Shown: positions 8,643 through 19,351, counted from the first letter of the stretch. The stretch is DNA of 64,000 nucleotides from an uncultured Spartobacteria bacterium (GCA_937960895.1 CALCJD010000025.1:53007-117006), one strand, 5' to 3'. Program-made: numbers and translations. The notes: generated by a model from the sequence alone, not told the origin.

Positions 8643-8900
8643 ATGGATCTGAGCGAAACGCTGCCCCCGGAGCTTGCGCGGTTTTGGCGGACCGATGACG
8701 GTCTGACCGCCGTTCAGCGGGCGGAAGCGTATGGCATCGATCTTTCGCTGCTGGACGACAATTTGCGACTGACGCCGGCGGAGCGGCTTCTGCAAAATGA
8801 CCGGATCTTGAATGAAGCGGAATCCCTCCGGGAAGCCTATCTAGCCACCCGTGAAAACCCTGACACGTATCACGCAGCGTCTGGCCGAGTATCACGTTGA
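8643..8900 (+). CDS. Small helical partner of the adjacent nucleotidyltransferase (possible antitoxin)
   Basis: An 85-residue acidic protein beginning MDLSETLPPELARFWRTDDG with a strong ribosome site (GGATGGAGGG). Its second half has the amphipathic segment LTPAERLLQNDRILNEAESL. No catalytic motif or membrane segment is seen. It overlaps the following nucleotidyltransferase gene by 50 bases in another frame, so the products are made together. Small helical proteins upstream of minimal nucleotidyltransferases often act as partners or antitoxins (MNT/HEPN-type modules), but no HEPN motif (R-X4-6-H) is evident. The role is an inference from gene order. Confidence 0.7.
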   Translation: MDLSETLPPELARFWRTDDGLTAVQRAEAYGIDLSLLDDNLRLTPAERLLQNDRILNEAESLREAYLATRENPDTYHAASGRVSR

Positions 8901-9333
8901 TTTCGTGATTGGGGGTGGCTTGGGGACACTCCTCCATGGGAGCGCTTTGATGACCCGCGACGTCGACGTCGCCTGCCGCTTGGATCCCGACAATCTCGCG
9001 AAGATCTTCCGGGCCTTGGAATCCCTTCACCCCGTCCACCGCATGACCCCCGAAAAACAGCCCTTCACCCTCGACCAGGCGGAAAAAGGTGGTTTTAAGG
9101 ATCTGTATCTGTCCACCGACTGGGGGCAGCTGAACTGCCTGGGGGAAATCAGGGGCCTTGGCGGTTACGCCGAATGTCTCGCGCAGAGCGAAACCATCGA
9201 TCTCGGCGGGGTGGAGGTGCGGGTGTTGACCCTGGATGCCCTGATCACCGCCAAACGCGCCATGGGCCGTCCGCGCGACCTGCATGCCGTGCTGGAACTC
9301 GAGGCGATCCGGGAAAAATTGCGCGGCCGCTGA
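8851..9333 (+). CDS. Minimal nucleotidyltransferase (DUF6036/AbiEii-like)
   Basis: A 160-residue protein with the polymerase-beta nucleotidyltransferase core: FVIGGGLGTLLHGS (about residues 19-32), then MTRDVDVACR, with the two metal-binding aspartates. The C-terminal part VLTLDALITAKRAMGRPRDL (about residues 125-144) is typical of the family that includes AbiEii-like toxins and their uncharacterised relatives. The GTG start lies inside the preceding 85-aa gene. It could transfer a nucleotide to RNA or protein as a toxin, or be a domesticated enzyme. It is followed by a REP-like repeat and then valS. Confidence 0.8.
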   Translation: MKTLTRITQRLAEYHVDFVIGGGLGTLLHGSALMTRDVDVACRLDPDNLAKIFRALESLHPVHRMTPEKQPFTLDQAEKGGFKDLYLSTDWGQLNCLGEIRGLGGYAECLAQSETIDLGGVEVRVLTLDALITAKRAMGRPRDLHAVLELEAIREKLRGR

Positions 9334-9340
9334 CGAGTCC

Positions 9341-9376
9341 GTCGGAGTTCAGCCTTCAGGCGGTTTCCCTCCAGGC
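9341..9376 (+). repeat. REP-like repeat, copy 2
   Basis: This is the second copy of the unit at 7286-7317, with a more perfect core stem (GCCTTCAGGC). It lies in the gap between the nucleotidyltransferase stop and the valS start, and so in the likely valS leader. The orientation matches copy 1. Confidence 0.6.
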
Positions 9377-9454
9377 ACCCTGCAGGCCGGTCTCCAACGT
9401 CCGCTCCCCGCGCTTGCGCTTGGCGGGCTGGTCGCGCACACTGGAGGTTTTCCC

Positions 9455-12058
<2,604 letters not shown>

Positions 12059-12128
12059 GCGACGGGATTTCGCCCCGTCCGGGAGAAACGCCGGACCCGT
12101 GAAAGGCCCGCTTCGCGCGCCGATGGGC

Positions 12129-12143
12129 TGCTACGTGTAACAG
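12129..12143 (+). promoter_or_regulatory. Putative LacI-family operator 1 (TGCTACGTGTAACAG)
   Basis: The palindrome-like TGCTACGTGTAACA matches the consensus TGTTAC-gt-GTAACA shared with 14002-14016 and 16384-16398. It lies 54 bases upstream of the pseudopilin start. The LacI regulator encoded at 12972-14006 is the obvious candidate binder. The assignment rests on repetition of the motif and on context. Confidence 0.7.
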
Positions 12144-12196
12144 CTTTTCGGCGTTGGCGTCGGCGGGGAAAGGGGCCTATGGTGGTCGCATTCCCG

Positions 12197-12901
12197 ATGA
12201 AATCCCGCGTTCCCTCCCTCCGTTTCCGTGCCGCCTTCACGCTGTTTGAGCTGCTGAGCGCCGTGGCGGTTGTCGCGATTCTGGCCGGCCTGCTGTATCC
12301 GGTGGGCACTTCCGCCCTCCGCAAGGGGCAGGCGGCGAAGTGCGTGTCGAACCTGCGCCAGATCGGGCTGGCCCTTCAGCAGTATGCCAACGAGGACGGA
12401 AACCGGCTGCCGATGATCAGTGTGAACGGGGAGGATTGGGACGTCTATGCCATCTCCCCCTATCTCCCCAAGCGCCCCGACGGCCGCCAAAACATGGTTT
12501 TTGTCTGTCCGGCGGCCAAATACAAGGGCTGGCCGACGTCGAATCTTTCCCGGACCTATTCCGCCAGTGATGCAATGATGGGCATTGATCCGGAAACGGG
12601 CGCGCCGGCGTTCACCTATTCGAAATACCAGCGCAATCGAAACACCATTCAGAATCCGGCGGAGACGATCCTGCTTTACGACGCCGTGCAATCCGGCGTG
12701 CAGCGGTTCTGCGACATTCAAAACAACTGGAACGAAGTGTCCGCTTCGGGCGATCTCCAGCCAACCGCGACCGGTCCGACGAGCTGCCTGGATTACCGGC
12801 ACGATGGCGCCCTGCAGGCGCTCCATGCTGACGGGCATGTGGGCCTGATTCTCCGCACCGGCGCGGCGGCGATCACCAAGTCCGTCTGGCAGGGACTCTG
12901 A
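12197..12901 (+). CDS. Type II secretion/type IV pseudopilin-like protein (prepilin N-terminus)
   Basis: About 234 residues with a short basic leader, then the prepilin segment FTLFELLSAVAVVAILAGLLYP, with the cleavage-site Glu at +5. The following VSNLRQIGLALQQYANEDG pattern is the usual start of the globular domain in planctomycete/verrucomicrobial DUF1559-like or GspG-like pseudopilins. Most have FTLIELL; the Phe at that Ile position here is a small variation. The ATG at 12197 puts the leader at normal length. It is monocistronic, preceded by an operator-like palindrome and followed by the LacI gene. Such lone pseudopilins are common near carbohydrate-utilisation genes in this phylum; their job is not known. 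Confidence 0.85.
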   Translation: MKSRVPSLRFRAAFTLFELLSAVAVVAILAGLLYPVGTSALRKGQAAKCVSNLRQIGLALQQYANEDGNRLPMISVNGEDWDVYAISPYLPKRPDGRQNMVFVCPAAKYKGWPTSNLSRTYSASDAMMGIDPETGAPAFTYSKYQRNRNTIQNPAETILLYDAVQSGVQRFCDIQNNWNEVSASGDLQPTATGPTSCLDYRHDGALQALHADGHVGLILRTGAAAITKSVWQGL

Positions 12902-12971
12902 GGTCTCCGCCCCTTTCCCAACGGGGGATTTTCTCATTTTCCCGGGCCGTCCCACCCCTTAGGCTGTCCCC

Positions 12972-14006
12972 ATGTCGTCCTCCCGGGGTCCCACGCTGAG
13001 CGATGTCGCGCGGGCGGCGGGAGTTTCACGCATGACCGTATCCCGCGTGCTGCGCGATGCCGGTTATGTGTCCGCCGGGACGCGCGCCCGGGTGCTCGAG
13101 GCCGTGCGTCAGCTGGAATACCGGCCCAATCCCATGGTGTCCGCGTTCATGACCTATGTGCGCAGCGGCGCCATGCCCCGCAATGCCGGCGTGCTGGCCT
13201 ATCTGACGAGCGACCATCTGGGACGCTCCTGGCGCACGCACCCGCCGTTTGTGCGGTTCTGGAACGGAGCCGCGGCGCGGGCCGCGGAGCTGGGCTACAA
13301 ACTCGAGGAATTTCCCCTGCGGCAGCCGGGCGTCAGCATGGCGCGGCTGAGCGGCATTCTTTACGCCCGCGGCATCACCGGACTGATCGTGGCCCCCATG
13401 TCGAGCGCGCACGCGCATTTGAATCTCGACTGGAAAAAATTCAGCGCCGTGGCCATCGGATATTCGCTTCTCAAACCCGCCCTGCCGCGCGTCTGCAACG
13501 ACCAGTTTTCCTCGATTCTCATCGCCATGCGGGAGTTGTGGCACTTGGGCTACCGCCGAATCGGTCTCGCCATGCCCCACTCGGATGACGCCCGCGTCCA
13601 TTATCATTGGTCGGCGGGATACCTGTCCTTTTACCGGCGGCGCGGGGAGCGCCGGTTCCCGCAGCCCCACCTTCCGGAAAAATGGGACTTCGACGCCGTC
13701 ATCCGCTGGGTCCGCAAGGAGCGGATCGACGCCATCGTGTCGACGCACATTTCGATGCTGGAACGGCTCACCCTCCTCGGCGTGCGCATCCCGGAGGACG
13801 TCGGGCTGGTGAATCTCGACTGGTCGGAGGAACTTACCTCCTGCGCCAGCATTGATCAAAGGCCGGAGGAAATCGGCGAGGCCACCGTCGATCTGGTCGT
13901 GGAGCGGGTCAATCACAACCGCCTCGGCATCCCCGACCGCCAGCTCACCGTCAATTTTCCCGGCGTGTGGCGCCCCGGCGCCACCGTGCGGCGGCGGAAT
14001 GTGTGA
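12972..14006 (+). CDS. LacI-family transcriptional regulator
   Basis: A 344-residue repressor-type regulator. An N-terminal helix-turn-helix (TLSDVARAAGVSRMTVSRVL, about residues 8-27) and hinge helix (around NPMVSAF) precede a periplasmic-binding-protein-like sensor domain (about 60-335). The sensor domain presumably binds a sugar released from polysaccharide. The NPMVSAFMTYVRSG stretch after the hinge is typical of verrucomicrobial members. The gene lies between the pseudopilin and the CBM/xylanase genes. Three near-identical palindromes in front of neighbouring units suggest it controls this locus. One of them (14002-14016) covers its own stop codon. Confidence 0.95.
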   Translation: MSSSRGPTLSDVARAAGVSRMTVSRVLRDAGYVSAGTRARVLEAVRQLEYRPNPMVSAFMTYVRSGAMPRNAGVLAYLTSDHLGRSWRTHPPFVRFWNGAAARAAELGYKLEEFPLRQPGVSMARLSGILYARGITGLIVAPMSSAHAHLNLDWKKFSAVAIGYSLLKPALPRVCNDQFSSILIAMRELWHLGYRRIGLAMPHSDDARVHYHWSAGYLSFYRRRGERRFPQPHLPEKWDFDAVIRWVRKERIDAIVSTHISMLERLTLLGVRIPEDVGLVNLDWSEELTSCASIDQRPEEIGEATVDLVVERVNHNRLGIPDRQLTVNFPGVWRPGATVRRRNV

Positions 14007-14016
14007 CGTGTAACAG
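14002..14016 (+). promoter_or_regulatory. Putative LacI-family operator 2 (TGTGACGTGTAACAG)
   Basis: A second copy of the TGTTAC-gt-GTAACA motif overlaps the stop codon of the LacI gene and lies 52 bases upstream of the CBM-protein start. It matches operator 1 at 13 of 15 positions. It should control the CBM/xylanase pair. Confidence 0.7.
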
Positions 14017-14067
14017 GCGGCGGTGCTGGCGGCCGCGCGGGGCGCGACCTAGGTTGGGGGTGTTCCC

Positions 14068-14577
14068 ATGAAAATGCTCTCCTTCCTTCTTTTGGCTCTC
14101 TCCTGTGCGGCGGCCGTGGCCGGGGAAAACCTGATCCTCAACGGCGATTTTTCCTCCGGGCTGGAGGGCTGGCGGCTCGACCGTCTGCAAAACGCGCAGG
14201 CCTCCATCGAAGTGCGCGATGCCGGCGACGGCCGGAGCGCGGCCGCGATCCGGGTGCTGGAACAGGCGGAGAAGCGCTATTTTGTCCAGCTGGCCCAGAA
14301 GGGCGTTTCCCTCGAAGCCGGCAAAACCTACCGCCTGTCCTTCCGCGGCCGGAGCGATCCGGACGCGAGCATTGTGGTCAAGATTCTCGAAAACCAGGCG
14401 CCGTTTCCGGAGGTGTGGTCCGAGGATCACATCAACCTGGGACCGGAGTGGAAGGAAGTCGTCTTCGAATTCAGTCCGCAGGTCTCGTTGGATGAAGCGG
14501 TCTTCGTGTTGAGCGGCCTGGCGCAGCAGCCCGGAGAGTATTGGTTCGCCGACGTGTCGCTGACGGTTGTCGACTGA
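14068..14577 (+). CDS. Secreted carbohydrate-binding protein (CBM4/9-like)
   Basis: A 169-residue protein with a signal peptide (MKMLSFLLLALSCAAAVAG). A single beta-sandwich domain fills the rest, starting with the classic NLILNGDFSSGLEGW motif of family 4/9 carbohydrate-binding modules and continuing with GKTYRLSFRGRSDPD and YWFADVSL. It lacks a catalytic domain, so it is a free-standing binding module. The GH10 xylanase gene follows after 10 bases, so the two are co-transcribed. CBM4/9 modules commonly bind xylan or amorphous glucan, which fits the neighbour. It could instead help the enzyme act in trans or anchor oligosaccharides. Confidence 0.85.
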   Translation: MKMLSFLLLALSCAAAVAGENLILNGDFSSGLEGWRLDRLQNAQASIEVRDAGDGRSAAAIRVLEQAEKRYFVQLAQKGVSLEAGKTYRLSFRGRSDPDASIVVKILENQAPFPEVWSEDHINLGPEWKEVVFEFSPQVSLDEAVFVLSGLAQQPGEYWFADVSLTVVD

Positions 14578-14587
14578 GGTTCCCGTC

Positions 14588-16375
14588 ATGAAAAACACCA
14601 TCGGGCTCTGCGGGGGACTCTGCTTCCTGCTGGGCGGGTCGGTCATGGGGACGGCGGACCTTCCGCACTCTGCGACGATTGTGGGGCCGGCGGATTATCC
14701 CCGGTTTCACACGGCCGGACCCCAGCGCCGCCATGCCGGCATCGAGATCATCGAGGTGACGGAACCGGCCGTGGCAGGGAAGGGGGTCCGGCTGACCGTG
14801 GTGGAGGACTGTGACAGTCCCCTCGGTGCCCAGGTGGCCATGCCGGTGAAGCGTCCGATCCGGAAGGGGTCGATGCTTTGGGTTCATTTCTTTCTCCGCG
14901 CGACCGAAAGCGACCGGGAGTCGGGCGAGGGGCGCCTGCAGGTGGTTCTGGAGAACGGACAGACCTTCGAAAAATCCCTTCAGTTCAACGCCTCCGCCGC
15001 GTGTGAATGGAGGGAATTCGCGATGCCGTTTCCCGCGAAGGAAGATTACGCGCCGGGCGAGGCCAGCGTGATTTTCCGCATCGGATATCACCGTCAGACC
15101 CTGGAAATCGCGGGTTTTGAAATTCGCGATTTCGGACCCGGCGTGGCGAAGGAAAACCTGCCGACCACGCGGGTGGATTACCGGTATGCGGGCATGGAGG
15201 ACGACGCCCCGTGGCGGACGGCCGCGGAGGAGCGGATCGAAAGGATCCGCAAGGCGCCGCTCCGGGTGCGGGTCGTGGACGGAAATGGCCGTGCGGTTTC
15301 CGGCGTCGAGCTGGAAATCGAACAACAGAGCCACGCCTACTTTTTCGGCTCCGCGGTGGATGCACGGTTCCTCGCCGGGCCCGCCGCGGACGAGGACTAT
15401 CGGCGTCAGGTCGCCGATCTCTTCAACATCGTCACCTTTCAGAACGACCTCAAGTGGGCGATGTGGGAAAGGGACTCGGCCACGCCGCTGGCCGCGGCAC
15501 GCTGGTGCGCCAGCCGGGGCGTCGCCCTGCGCGGACACACCCTCGTCTGGCCTTCGTGGCGGAAACTGCCCCGTCACGTGAAGGACCTGCGGTCCGATCC
15601 CGAGGCCCTGCGCCGGATCGTGCTCGATCATATCCGGGAGGAGGCCGGGGCGCTGGGGCGGAATGTGTTTTGCTGGGACGTTCTGAACGAACCCTACGAC
15701 AATCATGACGTCATCGACATCCTTGGCCGCTCCGTCATGACGGAATGGTTCCGGGCCGCCCGGGAGGCCGCTCCGCATGCCCTGCTCTACATCAACGACT
15801 ATGGCATCATCACCGGCAATGGTCTTGACCTGGCCCATCAGCGTCATTACGAGGAAACCATCCGCTTCCTTTTGGAGCAGAAGGCCCCGCTGGACGGCAT
15901 CGGGATCCAGGGCCATTTCGGCCGGGAACTCACTCCTCCCGGGCGCGTGCTGGAACTGCTCGACCGCTTTGCGGAGTTTGGCCTGCCGCTGCAGATGACC
16001 GAATTCTCCCTGCAGGTGGAGGATTCCGCCATCGCCGCGCGGTATCTGCAGGATCTTCTGACGGTGTTTTTCAGTCACCCCGCCACCAACGGCTTTCTCC
16101 TGTGGGGATTCCGGCAGGACGGGGTGGGCTACGCACATGAGGCGGTGTTGTTGGACCGCCAGGGGAAATGGACCGTGGCCGGAGCGGCCTGGAAGCATCT
16201 GGTCCGGCAGCGGTGGTGGACGCGCGAAACCCTCATCTCCGACCCGGACGGCGCGGCGGAAACGCGCGGGTTCCTCGGTCGCTACCGCATCGCGGCGCGT
16301 CGCGGGGACACCGTGGTCGAACGCACGGTCGATCTCACCCCGGCCGGTTCCCCGATCGAAATCCCCCTGCCATGA
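14588..16375 (+). CDS. Endo-1,4-beta-xylanase, glycoside hydrolase family 10
   Basis: A 595-residue secreted enzyme with a signal peptide (MKNTIGLCGGLCFLLGG). The N-terminal beta-rich region (about residues 40-205) resembles a CBM-type domain. The GH10 barrel (about 225-545) has the general acid/base in WDVLNEP (E368) and the nucleophile in QMTEFS (E472). Other GH10 hallmarks are FNIVTFQNDLKW, RGHTLVWPSW and GFLLWGF. A 45-residue C-terminal extension is typical of verrucomicrobial GH10 enzymes. It cleaves internal beta-1,4 bonds of xylan. The ATG at 14588 begins the signal peptide and lies 10 bases after the CBM gene. Confidence 0.95.
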   Translation: MKNTIGLCGGLCFLLGGSVMGTADLPHSATIVGPADYPRFHTAGPQRRHAGIEIIEVTEPAVAGKGVRLTVVEDCDSPLGAQVAMPVKRPIRKGSMLWVHFFLRATESDRESGEGRLQVVLENGQTFEKSLQFNASAACEWREFAMPFPAKEDYAPGEASVIFRIGYHRQTLEIAGFEIRDFGPGVAKENLPTTRVDYRYAGMEDDAPWRTAAEERIERIRKAPLRVRVVDGNGRAVSGVELEIEQQSHAYFFGSAVDARFLAGPAADEDYRRQVADLFNIVTFQNDLKWAMWERDSATPLAAARWCASRGVALRGHTLVWPSWRKLPRHVKDLRSDPEALRRIVLDHIREEAGALGRNVFCWDVLNEPYDNHDVIDILGRSVMTEWFRAAREAAPHALLYINDYGIITGNGLDLAHQRHYEETIRFLLEQKAPLDGIGIQGHFGRELTPPGRVLELLDRFAEFGLPLQMTEFSLQVEDSAIAARYLQDLLTVFFSHPATNGFLLWGFRQDGVGYAHEAVLLDRQGKWTVAGAAWKHLVRQRWWTRETLISDPDGAAETRGFLGRYRIAARRGDTVVERTVDLTPAGSPIEIPLP

Positions 16376-16383
16376 ATCTCGAC

Positions 16384-16398
16384 TGTTACGTGTAACCG
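16384..16398 (+). promoter_or_regulatory. Putative LacI-family operator 3 (TGTTACGTGTAACCG)
   Basis: This is the most symmetrical copy of the motif: GTTAC-gt-GTAAC is a perfect inverted repeat with a 2-base centre. It lies 9 bases after the xylanase stop and 61 bases upstream of the PATR/PEP-CTERM gene, so that gene probably has its own regulated promoter. Confidence 0.75.
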
Positions 16399-16458
16399 AC
16401 CGGGCGGATTGCGTTCCGCGCGGAGCCGTCGTTTTCCTCACTCCATCATTCCCACCCC

Positions 16459-18024
16459 ATGAAACTCCCACATCTCCTTGCAAGCATCCTCCTGGCTTCC
16501 ACCGTCACCGGCCCCGGGCCGGTCCGGGCGGCGAACTATTACTGGGACGCCACTCCCGATGGCGGCACGACGCTGAACTATGGCAGCGGCGTCATCAGCA
16601 CCTCCGCAGCCAACTGGTGGCCGGCCTCCGGCGCCGCATACGTCGGATGGACGAACTCCCTCACCGATTCCATCAACATTGGGAGCGCCGGTTCCGTGAA
16701 CGGCAAGACCTACGAAAGCGGTGCGGGCGTGCCGGCGTTCACGCTGACGCTCGACGGAGCCATCAGCGCGCAGCAGGTGCTGATGAGCGGGGCGCTGAAC
16801 AGCGGGAATCCGGTGACGATTTCCGACGGCGGCAATGCGGCCAACACGCTGACCCTCGCGAATTCCGGAAACGTGGGCAACAACTCCGCGACATCGGTGT
16901 TGATCATTGACGCCCAGATCCAGGGTGGCGGCGCCAATGGCATCGGCAAGATCAACGGAGGTACCGTGGTTTTTCTGAAGGACAACACCTACGCCGGCGC
17001 GACCATGATTTCCGGTCAGGTCGGGGCGGGCAATGGCGGTGTGCTCCAGATCGGCAATGGTGGAACCACGGGATCGCTCGGCACGGGCGCGGTCCAGTTT
17101 GCCCTGAACGGGGCGCAAACGGAGGCGTCCACCCTGCGGTTTTATCGGAGTGACGCCCTCACGGTGAACAATGCCATGAGCATTCTCAGCGCCAACGGCG
17201 TGGGCGGGATCGTCCAGCATGCGGGTGGCGACACTCTGACGCTGGGCGGGAACGTCGTGCTGGGCACGACCGGCGCGGCGGTTTCCGCGGTGCTTACCTA
17301 TGACATCGCGGACACCGCGCAGGTTGTCGACACGCAGGTGACCGGAAACATTTCCGGCATCGGCGGCGTGGCGAAAACCGGCGCAGGGCGTCTGATTTTC
17401 AGCGGCTCCAATTCCTACACCGGCGAAACCCGGATCCATGCCGGAACGCTGGTCGTCAACGGCTTCAACGGCAACAGCGCCTTCACGGTGAACGGCTCGG
17501 GCGAACTGGCCGGTGTGGGAACGGTGGGCGCTCTCACCGTGCAGGGCGGCGGCGTGCTTACGCCGGGCGACGGCGCCGGAATCCTGCGCAGCGGGGCGTT
17601 CAGTCTCGCCTCCGGCGGAACCCTCGCGGTGTCGCTCTCGGGCGACACGGTGTCACCCGTGGCGGGAATCGATTACACCCAGTTGAGCGCCACGGGAGCG
17701 GTGAGCCTGACGGGGGATTTTTCGCTTACCCTGGAAGCCGGCTACGTGCATCACGAAGGGGCGTTGTATTTTGTTCTGGAAAACGATTCGTCCGATGCGA
17801 TTTCCGGCGCCTTCAACGGCCTTGCCGACAATGCGATCCTGACGGTTGACGGATACGATTTCCGGATCAGCTATTTCGGGGATTCCGCGACAAACAGTTT
17901 CACCGGCGGCAATGACGTGGTTCTGATGGCCGTGCCCGAGCCTTCGGGGCTGCTGCTTGGGACGATGGCGCTGGGATGGGTCGTGGTGCGCCGGTGGAGC
18001 CGGAGGTGGTTTCCCGAATCTTGA
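16459..18024 (+). CDS. PATR-repeat surface protein with PEP-CTERM sorting signal
   Basis: A 521-residue exported protein. A signal peptide ends near ...GPVRA|ANYYW. A long Gly/Ala/Thr-rich beta-helical region follows, with one clear passenger-associated transport repeat (KTGAGRLIFSGSNSYTGETR, about residues 305-325, followed by GTLVVNG). The C-terminus VPEPSGLLLG, a hydrophobic segment and RRWSRR form a PEP-CTERM signal, processed by an exosortase encoded elsewhere. No outer-membrane autotransporter barrel is present. An ANYYWDA-type start is common in this family. It lies behind an operator matching those of the pseudopilin and xylanase units, so it may be a cell-surface partner in xylan use. 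The molecular role is unknown. Confidence 0.85.
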   Translation: MKLPHLLASILLASTVTGPGPVRAANYYWDATPDGGTTLNYGSGVISTSAANWWPASGAAYVGWTNSLTDSINIGSAGSVNGKTYESGAGVPAFTLTLDGAISAQQVLMSGALNSGNPVTISDGGNAANTLTLANSGNVGNNSATSVLIIDAQIQGGGANGIGKINGGTVVFLKDNTYAGATMISGQVGAGNGGVLQIGNGGTTGSLGTGAVQFALNGAQTEASTLRFYRSDALTVNNAMSILSANGVGGIVQHAGGDTLTLGGNVVLGTTGAAVSAVLTYDIADTAQVVDTQVTGNISGIGGVAKTGAGRLIFSGSNSYTGETRIHAGTLVVNGFNGNSAFTVNGSGELAGVGTVGALTVQGGGVLTPGDGAGILRSGAFSLASGGTLAVSLSGDTVSPVAGIDYTQLSATGAVSLTGDFSLTLEAGYVHHEGALYFVLENDSSDAISGAFNGLADNAILTVDGYDFRISYFGDSATNSFTGGNDVVLMAVPEPSGLLLGTMALGWVVVRRWSRRWFPES

Positions 18025-18121
18025 CCGGAACGCGCGGAACGGCTTCCCGGTGCGGGGACTCGTTTCCGGCCGCTCGCAGGAGCGTCTTGATCGCGTCCGG
18101 CGCTTGCGCGAAGGTGGCGCG

Positions 18122-19243
18122 GTGAAACGAGCCAGACTGATCATTGCCGCGAGCGAGTCCTGCGCCGACATGCTCTATGCGACGAAATTCCGGGCGCCGG
18201 ATGCCTTCGTTTTCGTGGAGGTGCAGGGGAAGACGGCCGTGCTGTTGAGCGACCTCGAAGTGGACCGTGGCCGTCGTGAGGCCCGGGTGGACGAAGTGGT
18301 TTCGCTCTCCGAATTCGAAAAATCCCTCCAGGGAAAAAAGAAACGGAAACCCTCCTTTGCCCGCACGGTGGCGGCCTTCCTGAAGAGCCGCGGTGCGAAG
18401 CGCGTGACCGTCCCCGGCGATTTTCCCCTCGTCCTGGCCCGCGCCCTGAAAAAGGAGGACATCAAACTGCGGCCGGCGGAGGGACATTTCTGGCCGGAAC
18501 GTGAGTTCAAGACCGACGAGGAAATCCGGGTCCTGACCCGGGCGCTCCGGGTGGCGGAGGCCGGACTGGCGCGCGGCATCGAGGTGTTGAAGGCGTCCAC
18601 CATCCGCAAGGACGGGAAGCTGGTGTGGAGCCGGCAGGTGTTGACCTCCGAGATCCTGCGCCAGGAAATGGAGATTGCCGTGGTGCGGGCCGGAGGCGAG
18701 GCGCGCGGGGACACCATTGTGGCCGGCGGTGAGCAGGCCTGCGATCCGCATGACCGCGGCAGCGGTCCGCTTTACGGCAACCAGCTCATCATTCTGGATA
18801 TCTTTCCGCGGGATGCGCGGTCCGGGTATTTCGGCGACATCACCCGCACCGTGGTGCGGGGCCGGGCGTCCGACGCCCAGCGGCGCCTTTGGGAAACCTG
18901 CCTGGAAGGACAGAAACAGGTGCTGGCCAAAATCACCCCCGGGGCCTTCGGCGGGACGATTCACGAGGAGCTGAAAAACTTTTTTGCCGAAAGCGGTTAT
19001 CCCACCGAAATCCGGGACGGCCGCTGGCAGGGCTTTTTTCACGGCACCGGTCATGGCCTGGGCTTGGAGATCCATGAGAACCCCCGCTTCGGCGCGGTGC
19101 ATTTCCAACCCGGACAGGTGTTCACCGTCGAACCGGGGCTTTACATTCCGGGCATCGGGGGCGTGCGCCACGAGGATGTCGTGGTGATCACCGGGGACGG
19201 ATGCAAACTCCTCACCACCCACCCGAAACCGTTGGAGATCTGA
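18122..19243 (+). CDS. M24-family metallopeptidase (Xaa-Pro aminopeptidase-like)
   Basis: A 373-residue cytoplasmic peptidase with a creatinase-like N-terminal domain (about residues 1-125) and a pita-bread catalytic domain. The five metal ligands of M24 are visible: Asp in ILDIFPRD, Asp in GDITRT, His in GTGHGLG, Glu in IHENP and Glu in RHEDVV. It should remove an N-terminal residue next to proline or act as a dipeptidase. The GTG at 18122 with GAAGGTGG upstream gives MKRARLIIAASES, close to the first strand; longer starts run into the PEP-CTERM gene. No operon partner. Confidence 0.88.
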   Translation: MKRARLIIAASESCADMLYATKFRAPDAFVFVEVQGKTAVLLSDLEVDRGRREARVDEVVSLSEFEKSLQGKKKRKPSFARTVAAFLKSRGAKRVTVPGDFPLVLARALKKEDIKLRPAEGHFWPEREFKTDEEIRVLTRALRVAEAGLARGIEVLKASTIRKDGKLVWSRQVLTSEILRQEMEIAVVRAGGEARGDTIVAGGEQACDPHDRGSGPLYGNQLIILDIFPRDARSGYFGDITRTVVRGRASDAQRRLWETCLEGQKQVLAKITPGAFGGTIHEELKNFFAESGYPTEIRDGRWQGFFHGTGHGLGLEIHENPRFGAVHFQPGQVFTVEPGLYIPGIGGVRHEDVVVITGDGCKLLTTHPKPLEI

Positions 19244-19351
19244 GCCGGATTTCGGCCGGACGGGAACGCCGACCGACGGTCGACCGGCCTCACGTTTTCA
19301 TGAACGCCGGATCGGATTGATTGTCGGACACAGTGAACTAAATTGGAGCCT

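Noticed and set aside
12077..12096. Hairpin GTCCGG/CCGGAC after valS as a terminator
   Set aside because: The stem is only 6 bp and is followed by CCGTGAAAGG instead of a T-run, so a Rho-independent terminator cannot be supported.
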